Shown here in pieces: positions 58,237-64,000 of a stretch of DNA of 64,000 nucleotides (position 1 is its first letter; every line of letters begins with the position of its first letter). Both the position numbers and the translations under genes were made by a program. A model generated the notes under the pieces. That model was not told where the DNA came from and searched no databases. It was given only the letters and a program-made list of their open reading frames with translations. The stretch lies in NCBI RefSeq assembly GCF_001685355.1, contig NZ_CP016438.1, positions 2,108,001-2,172,000 of the forward strand, written 5' to 3'. This DNA is from Streptomyces lincolnensis. Lineage in GTDB: Bacteria; Actinomycetota; Actinomycetes; Streptomycetales; Streptomycetaceae.

Positions 58237-59160
58237 TCAGCTCGGCGGGCCGAGGCTGCTGCCCACGCCGCCTCCGGTGGCGGCGTCGCCGAGCGACCGT
58301 ATGCCCTTGGTGATCCGGTCCATGTCGGCGAGTGGCGGTCCGTCGGGCCCCGCGTCGAAGACGAACCGTACGACGACCGGCGACTCACTGCCCACGCTGG
58401 ACGGGAAGACCAGCGACTGCACATAACCGCCGGGGCCCTTGGCGGTCTTGACGCGCCAGCGGACGAGGTACCCGGCGCGGCCCGCCACCGCGACCGGCCC
58501 GGACTTGACGCTCCGGTGGGACTCGACACCGCCGTAGGGGCGCCGGCGCAGGAGGTCGCGGTCGTAGGCGGCGTCCGCCGCGTCCGGGATGTCCGCCTTG
58601 GCGAGGGCCTCGGGGGACTTCTCGTCGTTCGAGGTCACGGTGCGGGAGAAGACGAGGCCGTGCCGGCAGGTGCCGACGCCGGACGGGCAGGGGTAGGTCC
58701 CGTCGTCGGTGGTCATGACGACGTTCTCCTCGGCGACGTTCTTCGGTCTGGCCCAGCCGTCGAGGAGCGGGAAGGTGATGCCGTTGAGCTCGTCGGTGAC
58801 GACGGCCGGGTCGTCGGCGGAGGGCTCGGAGGGGGTCGGCGTGGCGGTGGTCGGCGTGGGCGAGGGGGTGTCGCTCGGCGCGAAGGTGGGGGTGATCGTG
58901 GGCGCGGTGTTCACGTCCGCGCCGCCGTCGTCGCCCCCGCCGAGCGCGAACGCCCCGGTCACTATCGCGGCGACCAGCACGGTCGCGGCGGTGCCCAGGG
59001 CGACGGCCTTGGCCCGCCCGGAGGGTCCGGCGGCGGGCTGCGGCGGCCCCGGGACCTCCGGGGCGCGCCGGTGGTCGGTCCACGCGGTCCCGTCCCACCA
59101 GCGCTCCAGGTGCGGAGCCGAGGGGTCCGGGTACCAGCCGGGCGGTGGCGTCATGCTCAT
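58237..59160 (-). CDS. DUF2510 membrane protein with extracytoplasmic domain
   Basis: The 307-residue product begins with DUF2510 (TPPPGWYPDPSAPHLERWWD, then GTAWTDHRR). A transmembrane helix (about 52-74), a Thr/Pro-rich linker (TPSPTPTTATPTPSEPS) and a ~170-residue outer domain (NGITFPLLDGWARPKN onward) follow. This is an actinobacterial architecture of unknown function. Monocistronic. Confidence 0.85.
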   Translation of the reverse strand: MSMTPPPGWYPDPSAPHLERWWDGTAWTDHRRAPEVPGPPQPAAGPSGRAKAVALGTAATVLVAAIVTGAFALGGGDDGGADVNTAPTITPTFAPSDTPSPTPTTATPTPSEPSADDPAVVTDELNGITFPLLDGWARPKNVAEENVVMTTDDGTYPCPSGVGTCRHGLVFSRTVTSNDEKSPEALAKADIPDAADAAYDRDLLRRRPYGGVESHRSVKSGPVAVAGRAGYLVRWRVKTAKGPGGYVQSLVFPSSVGSESPVVVRFVFDAGPDGPPLADMDRITKGIRSLGDAATGGGVGSSLGPPS

Positions 59161-59201
59161 CCCGGCACTGTAGGCCGACGGGCCCGGGGGCGGGGCGGGG
59201 C

Positions 59202-59987
59202 CTACAGGGGTGTGACGTACGCCCCCGAGATCCCGCCGTCGACGAGGAAGTCGGTGGCGTTCACGAAGGAGGAGTCGTCGCTGGCCAGGAAGGCGACCGC
59301 GGCGGCGATCTCGTCGGCCTCGGCGAACCGGCCGACCGGGATGTGGACCAGGCGGCGGGCGGCCCGCTCCGGGTCCTTCGCGAACAGCTCCTGGAGCAGG
59401 GGGGTGTTGACCGGTCCCGGGCAGAGCGCGTTGACGCGGATGCCCTCCCGCGCGAACTGCACGCCGAGCTCCCGGGACATGGCCAGAACGCCGCCCTTGG
59501 AGGCGGTGTACGAGATCTGGGAGGTGGCGGCGCCCATCCGTGCCACGAAGGACGCCGTGTTGATGATGGAGCCCCTGCCCTGGCGCCGCATGTAGGGGAT
59601 GGCGGCCTTGCAGCACAGGTAGACGGAGGTGAGGTTGACCTCCTGGACGCGCTTCCATGCCTCCAGTCCGGTCTCCAGGATGGAGTCGTCGTCGGGCGGG
59701 GAGATGCCCGCGTTGTTGAAGGCGATGTCGACGCTGCCGTAGGTGTCGTGGGCCGTCTTGAAGAGGGCCTCGACCTGCTCGGGGTCGGTGACGTCGACCT
59801 TCACGAAGATCCCGCCGACCTCGTCGGCTGCGGCCTTGCCGCGGGTCTCGTCGACGTCGCCGCAGACGACGTGCGCGCCCTCGGAGGCGAGCCGGCGCGC
59901 GGTGGCCAGGCCGATGCCGCTGCCGGCGCCGGTGATGACGGCGGTGCGGCCGACGAGGCGGCGGCAGATGCTTTCCTGAGCGGTCAC
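59202..59987 (-). CDS. Short-chain dehydrogenase/reductase
   Basis: The 261-residue SDR has TGAGSGIG (19-26), NNAG, the catalytic Ser (NTASF), and YTASK with Tyr/Lys. Its GTG start overlaps the ALDH stop by 4 nt, so it is the third gene of the glnA4-like operon. It probably oxidises or reduces an aldehyde or alcohol intermediate of the amine pathway; the substrate is inferred from position only. Confidence 0.93.
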   Translation of the reverse strand: MTAQESICRRLVGRTAVITGAGSGIGLATARRLASEGAHVVCGDVDETRGKAAADEVGGIFVKVDVTDPEQVEALFKTAHDTYGSVDIAFNNAGISPPDDDSILETGLEAWKRVQEVNLTSVYLCCKAAIPYMRRQGRGSIINTASFVARMGAATSQISYTASKGGVLAMSRELGVQFAREGIRVNALCPGPVNTPLLQELFAKDPERAARRLVHIPVGRFAEADEIAAAVAFLASDDSSFVNATDFLVDGGISGAYVTPL

Positions 59988-61369
59988 TGTGCGGGGCCCT
60001 CCGTGCTGATGAAGACGTTCTTGGTTTCGGTGAAGGCGGCCAGGGCCTCGGGGCCGAGCTCGCGGCCGACGCCCGACTGCTTGTAGCCGCCGAACGGGGT
60101 CCAGTAGCGGACGCTGGAGTGGGAGTTGACGGACAGGTTGCCGGCGCGGACGGCCTGGGAGACGCGCAGGGCGCGGCCGACGTCGCGGGTCCAGATGGAG
60201 CCGGAGAGGCCGTACGGCGTGTCGTTGGCGAGCCGGATCGCGTCGGCCTCGTCGGTGAAGGGCAGCAGGACGGCGACCGGGCCGAAGATCTCCTCGCGGG
60301 CGGCCTCGGAGTCGGGAGCCTCGCCGGTGAGCACGGTCGGCGGGAACCAGAAGCCGGGCCCCTCGGGTGCGCTGCCGCGCAGGGCCGGGGCGTCCTCGGG
60401 CACGAAGCCCCGGACGCGGTCGAGCTGCTGCCGGGAGATGAGCGGGCCCATCCGGGTCTTCTCGTCGGCCGGGTCGCCCACCACCACGGCGGCCAGCGTC
60501 TCGGCGAGCAGCTCGCGGACCTCGTCGTAGACCTGCTCCTGGACCAGGATGCGGGTGCGGGCGCAGCAGTCCTGGCCGGAGTTGTCCAGGAAGGAGAAGG
60601 GGTCGACGGCGGCCTTCAGGTCGGAGTCGGCGAAGACGATGTTCGGGCTCTTGCCGCCCAGTTCGAGGGTGACCGGCTTGATCTGCTCGGCGCCGAGCGC
60701 CGCGATCCGCCGACCGGTCCCGGTGGAGCCGGTGAAGACGATCTTGGCGACCCCGGGGTGGCGTACGAGCGCGTCGCCGGTGATGTCGCCGTGTCCGGGC
60801 AGGACCTGGAAGAGGTGCTCCGGGAGGCCGGCCTCCAGGGCGAGTTCGGCCAGGCGCAGCGCGGTGAGCGGGGTGGTCTCGGCGGGCTTGAGGATGACGG
60901 CGTTGCCGGCCGCGAGGGCGGGGGCGGTGCCCCAGGCTGCGATCGGCATGGGGAAGTTCCAGGGCGCGATCACTCCGACGACGCCGAGCGGTTCGAGGAT
61001 CGTGACGTCGAGGCCGCCGGACACCGGGATCTGGCGGCCGGTGAGCCGCTCCACCCCCCCGGCCGCGTAGTCCAGCAGGTCGCGGACGTTGCCGGCCTCC
61101 CAGCGGGCGTTGCCGATGAGGTGGCCGGCCTCGCGGACCTCCAGGCGGGCCAGTTCTTCCAGGTGCTCGTCGACGGTGGCGGCGAAGCGGCGCAGGAGCC
61201 GGGCGCGGTCGCCGGGGGCGAGGGCGGCCCAGATCCGCTGGGCCCTGGCGGCGTGGATGACGGCCGCGTCGACGTCGGCCGGACTCGCCCCGGCGACGGC
61301 GGCGACGACCTCCTCGGTCGCGGGGTTCAGTACTTCCAGAAGGTGCTCGGAAGACAAGAGGGACCTCAC
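59984..61369 (-). CDS. Aldehyde dehydrogenase
   Basis: The 461-residue enzyme (GTG 61369) has FTGSTGTGRRI, the general-base Glu in TLELGGKSPNIV, and the nucleophilic Cys in DNSGQDCCARTRI. APWNFPMPIAAWGTAPALAAG is the usual core. It oxidises an aldehyde with NAD(P)+; in gamma-glutamylation pathways the gamma-glutamyl-aminoaldehyde is the likely substrate. It overlaps glnA4-like and SDR genes by 4 nt. Confidence 0.95.
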   Translation of the reverse strand: MRSLLSSEHLLEVLNPATEEVVAAVAGASPADVDAAVIHAARAQRIWAALAPGDRARLLRRFAATVDEHLEELARLEVREAGHLIGNARWEAGNVRDLLDYAAGGVERLTGRQIPVSGGLDVTILEPLGVVGVIAPWNFPMPIAAWGTAPALAAGNAVILKPAETTPLTALRLAELALEAGLPEHLFQVLPGHGDITGDALVRHPGVAKIVFTGSTGTGRRIAALGAEQIKPVTLELGGKSPNIVFADSDLKAAVDPFSFLDNSGQDCCARTRILVQEQVYDEVRELLAETLAAVVVGDPADEKTRMGPLISRQQLDRVRGFVPEDAPALRGSAPEGPGFWFPPTVLTGEAPDSEAAREEIFGPVAVLLPFTDEADAIRLANDTPYGLSGSIWTRDVGRALRVSQAVRAGNLSVNSHSSVRYWTPFGGYKQSGVGRELGPEALAAFTETKNVFISTEGPAQ

Positions 61370-62724
61370 ATGCGTTCGAAGGAGCGGCGGAGCTCCCAGT
61401 CGGTCACCGCGGCGTCGAAGGCGTCCAGTTCGACGCGCGCCATGTTGCGGTAGTGGGCGACGACCTCGTCCCCGAAGGCGGCCTGGGCGATCGGGCTGTT
61501 CTCCCAGAGCTCGGCGGCCTCGCGCAGAGTGGTCGGGACCTGGGCGTAGTCGGCGGTGTACGCGTTGCCCGGACACGCCTCGGGCAGGTCCAGCTTCTGC
61601 TCGATGCCGTACAGTCCGGCGGCCACCAGCCCGGCGACCGCGAGGTGCGGGTTGACGTCACCGCCGGGCAGCCGGTTCTCGAAGCGCAGGGAACGGCCGT
61701 GGCCGACCACGCGCAGGGCGCAGGTGCGGTTGTCCTGGCCCCAGGCGACGGCCGTGGGGGCGAAGGAGCCCGGCTGGAACCGCTTGTAGGAGTTGATGTT
61801 GGGGGCGTAGAGCAGGGAGAAGTCCCTGAGGGCCGCCAGCTGCCCGGCCAGGAAGTACCGCATCACGTCCGACATCCCGTCCGGCCCGGCCATCGCGTTG
61901 TTGCCGGCGGCGTCCGCGAGCGAGAGGTGGATGTGGCAGGAGTTGCCCTCGCGTTCGTTGTACTTGGCCATGAAGGTGATCGAGACGCCCTCCTGGGCGG
62001 CGATCTCCTTGGCTCCGGTCTTGTAGATGGCGTGCTGGTCGCAGGTGACCAGGGCCTCGTCGTAGCGGAAGACGATCTCGTGCTGGCCCGGGTTGCACTC
62101 GCCCTTGGCGGACTCGACGGTGAGGCCGGCGGCGGCCATGTCGTTGCGGATACGGCGGAGCAGTGGCTCGATACGGCCGGTGCCGAGCACCGAGTAGTCG
62201 ATGTTGTACTGGTTCGCCGGCGTCAGTCCTTGGTAGCCCGCGTCCCAGGCCTGCTCGTAGGTGTCCTTGAAGACGATGAACTCCAGCTCGGTGCCGACCT
62301 GGGCGGTGAAGCCGTGCTCGGCCAGGCGTTCCAGCTGGCGGCGCAGGATCTGGCGGGGGGCGGCGACCACCGGGGAGCCGTCGTTCCAGGCGAGGTCGGC
62401 GATCAGCATGGCCGTGCCCGCGTTCCAGGGGACGCGGCGCAGGGTGGACAGGTCCGGGTGCATGGCGAAGTCGCCGTAGCCGCGGTCCCAGGAGGACATC
62501 GCGTAGCCGTCGACGGTGTTCATCTCGGTGTCGACGGCGAGGAGGTAGTTGCAGCCCTCGGTGCCGTGCTGGAGGACCTCGTCGAGGAAGAAGCGGGCGG
62601 CGAACCGCTTGCCCTGGAGTCGCCCTTGCATGTCGGGGAACGCCAGGACGACAGTGTCGATCTCACCGCCCGCGACGAGGGCGTGCAGCTCCTCGACGCC
62701 GAGCGGGGGTGTGCGGTCTGCCAC
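61366..62724 (-). CDS. Glutamine-synthetase-like gamma-glutamyl-amine ligase (GlnA4-like)
   Basis: The 452-residue protein has the GS N-domain (VVLAFPDMQGRLQGKRF), metal-site residues in VGTELEFIVF and in SAKGECNPGQHEI, the HIHLSL strand, and the C-terminal ENRLPGGDVNPHLAVAG segment. It starts at GTG 62724 with AAGGAG. It is not a housekeeping GlnA: it sits with ALDH and SDR and divergent from a FadR regulator and a gamma-glutamyl hydrolase. From memory it matches S. coelicolor GlnA4 (SCO1613), a gamma-glutamylethanolamide synthetase. Probably ATP-dependent gamma-glutamylation of an amine. Confidence 0.9.
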   Translation of the reverse strand: MADRTPPLGVEELHALVAGGEIDTVVLAFPDMQGRLQGKRFAARFFLDEVLQHGTEGCNYLLAVDTEMNTVDGYAMSSWDRGYGDFAMHPDLSTLRRVPWNAGTAMLIADLAWNDGSPVVAAPRQILRRQLERLAEHGFTAQVGTELEFIVFKDTYEQAWDAGYQGLTPANQYNIDYSVLGTGRIEPLLRRIRNDMAAAGLTVESAKGECNPGQHEIVFRYDEALVTCDQHAIYKTGAKEIAAQEGVSITFMAKYNEREGNSCHIHLSLADAAGNNAMAGPDGMSDVMRYFLAGQLAALRDFSLLYAPNINSYKRFQPGSFAPTAVAWGQDNRTCALRVVGHGRSLRFENRLPGGDVNPHLAVAGLVAAGLYGIEQKLDLPEACPGNAYTADYAQVPTTLREAAELWENSPIAQAAFGDEVVAHYRNMARVELDAFDAAVTDWELRRSFERM

Positions 62725-62819
62725 GGGAAAGCTCCTTCGGCTTCTTCGCGCTGTATCGGCCGGGCCGGGAGCCATAAGGTATTGCGGAGAACCATTGCTT
62801 GGGAAGGGGGTACGGCCAT

Positions 62820-63554
62820 ATGTCGGTGGGCGCTGACGGCGGGCCGGACGACCGGTTGACGCCGGTGCTGCGACCGGTGCGGGCGGGCAACGGTTTCGAG
62901 GAGGCCCTGGAGCAGATCCTCCAGGTCGTCCGGCTGGGTCTGGTGCCGGGGGGCGAGCGGCTGCCGGCGGAGCGGGAGCTGGCCGAGCGGCTCGGGATCA
63001 GCCGGGTGACGCTGCGCGAGGTCCTCAAGGTGCTCCAGGACCAGGGGCTGGTGGAGTCGCGGCGCGGCCGGTACGGCGGAACGTTCGTCCTGTCCCGCGC
63101 GGACGCGGGCGGCGAGGACGAGCTGCGGCGGCGGATCAACGCGGTCGACATCGAGGACGTACTGCGCTTCAGGGAGGTGCTGGAGGTGGGCGCGGCGGGG
63201 CTGTGCGCCACGCACGGTCTCTCGGCGGAGCAGGCGGACCGGCTGCGGCAGGCGCTGGCCGCCACGCAGGACGCGCCGCTGTCGGAGTACCGCCGCCTGG
63301 ACACGCTGCTCCACCTCACGCTCGCCGAGTTGTGCGGGTCGCCGACGCTGACCGCGCAGTACGCGGCGGCCCGGGCCTCGGTGAACGGACTGCTGGACTG
63401 CATCCCGCTGCTGGTGCGCAACCTGGAGCACTCGCAGCGCCAGCACACCGCGCTGGTCGAGGCGGTGCTCGACGGCGACGCCGACGGGGCGCGGGAGATG
63501 ATGCGCGAGCACTGCGCGGGGACGGCGGCCCTTCTCAGGGGCTTCCTGGCGTGA
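62820..63554 (+). CDS. FadR/GntR-family transcriptional regulator
   Basis: The 244-residue protein has a GntR HTH (ERLPAERELAERLGISRVTL then REVLKVLQDQGLVESRRGR) and a helical FCD ligand-binding domain with metal-site histidines in RLDTLLHLTLAEL and HSQRQHTALVEAV. It is divergent from the glnA4-like operon (95 bp apart), with the hydrolase gene 49 bp downstream. It is a likely regulator of both. Confidence 0.93.
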   Translation: MSVGADGGPDDRLTPVLRPVRAGNGFEEALEQILQVVRLGLVPGGERLPAERELAERLGISRVTLREVLKVLQDQGLVESRRGRYGGTFVLSRADAGGEDELRRRINAVDIEDVLRFREVLEVGAAGLCATHGLSAEQADRLRQALAATQDAPLSEYRRLDTLLHLTLAELCGSPTLTAQYAAARASVNGLLDCIPLLVRNLEHSQRQHTALVEAVLDGDADGAREMMREHCAGTAALLRGFLA

Positions 63555-63603
63555 TCTCCTTGGAAAGGTATCCGGATGGTCCATTGAGCGGATGGAGGGG
63601 CGC

Positions 63604-64000
63604 ATGGGCGGCAGGCCGCTGATCGGTGTCAGTACCTATCTGGAGTCCGGGGCGCGCTGGGGCGTGTGGGAGCTGGAGGCGGCGCTCCTCCCGGCCGGGT
63701 ATCCGCGCCTGGTGCAGCGGGCCGGCGGGCTGGCCGCCATGCTCCCGCCGGACGCGCCGGAGCACGCGGCCGCGACCGTGGCCCGCCTCGACGGTCTGGT
63801 GATCGCGGGCGGTCCGGACGTCGAGCCGGTGCGCTACGGCGCCGAGCGCGACCCGCGCACGGGGCCGCCGGCCCGGGAGCGCGACGCCTGGGAGCTGGCC
63901 CTGATCCGGGCGGCACTGGCCGCGGACGTACCGCTGCTCGGTATCTGCCGGGGCATGCAGCTGCTGAACGTCGCCCTCGACGGCACCCTCGTGCAGCACC
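63604..64000 (+). CDS. Gamma-glutamyl-gamma-aminobutyrate hydrolase-like class I amidotransferase (cut by window end)
   Basis: The N-terminal 132 residues are visible: MGGRPLIGVSTYLE, VIAGGPDVEPVRYG, and the nucleophile Cys in LGICRGMQLLNVAL. The His/Glu of the triad are beyond the window. ATG 63604 follows GGAGGGG; ATG 63592 is an alternative. It should hydrolyse gamma-glutamyl amides made by the GS-like enzyme upstream, releasing glutamate. Confidence 0.88.
   Translation, partial: MGGRPLIGVSTYLESGARWGVWELEAALLPAGYPRLVQRAGGLAAMLPPDAPEHAAATVARLDGLVIAGGPDVEPVRYGAERDPRTGPPARERDAWELALIRAALAADVPLLGICRGMQLLNVALDGTLVQH

Overview
This window is a high-GC actinobacterial chromosome segment, almost certainly Streptomyces. 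The evidence is the GC-rich third codon positions, frequent GTG starts, 4-nt ATGA/GTGA gene overlaps, and typical Streptomyces families (DUF6314, DUF6924, DUF1918, NsdA-like TPR regulator, PP2C/SpoIIE phosphatase, mycosin). The order argH ... argCJBDR ... pheST ... infC-rpmI-rplT ... glnA4-like matches, from memory, the core region of S. coelicolor around SCO1565-1615. No tRNA, rRNA, CRISPR, insertion sequence, prophage or plasmid origin was found.

Layout. 1-5.6 kb: a two-component system (kinase cut by the window edge), a membrane-anchored HtrA-like protease, and a small secreted protein-MoxR-DUF58-VWA operon. 5.6-8.8 kb: a TetR/MFS efflux pair with a palindromic operator, and an aldo/keto reductase. 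8.9-10.4 kb: argH with an ARG-box promoter. 10.5-17.5 kb: a two-domain secreted protein, a flavin-oxidase-like protein, an animal-type haem peroxidase, then a redox operon of a ferric-reductase-like flavoprotein, a secreted protein with three near-identical FMN-binding domains, and an ApbE flavin transferase. 17.5-22.4 kb: argCJBDR behind an ARG-box promoter. 22.6-27.8 kb: a zinc-import locus of AztABCD type (divergent ATPase and permease, solute-binding protein, two beta-propeller chaperone-like lipoproteins) with a Zur-like box in the divergent promoter.

27.8-43.1 kb is mixed accessory and housekeeping material: DUF6924 protein, AraC regulator, CMD protein, GH51 arabinofuranosidase, DUF6314 protein, a histidine-phosphatase-fold protein lacking its catalytic histidines, a MocR/EamA pair with overlapping divergent start codons, a GHL10-type glycosidase, 3-hydroxybutyryl-CoA dehydrogenase, NUDIX, an NsdA-like regulator and a PP2C phosphatase. 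43.1-51 kb is translation core: pheST with a strong terminator, a soluble PAS histidine kinase, a TrmH/SpoU methyltransferase, and infC-rpmI-rplT. infC has an AUC start and a leader with a hairpin-plus-T6 attenuator.

51-64 kb: DUF1844 and SseB proteins, a secreted beta-lactamase-fold hydrolase, a mycosin with a proline-rich single-pass partner, a PLP deaminase/aldolase-type protein, a DUF2510 membrane protein, and a glutamine-synthetase-like gamma-glutamylation operon (glnA4-like, aldehyde dehydrogenase, SDR) divergent from a FadR-type regulator and a gamma-glutamyl hydrolase cut by the window end.

The best candidates for undescribed biology are the triplicated FMN-domain electron-transfer operon (14.2-17.5 kb), the double-AztD zinc locus with apparently leaderless divergent genes, the infC attenuator, and the orphan mycosin pair.
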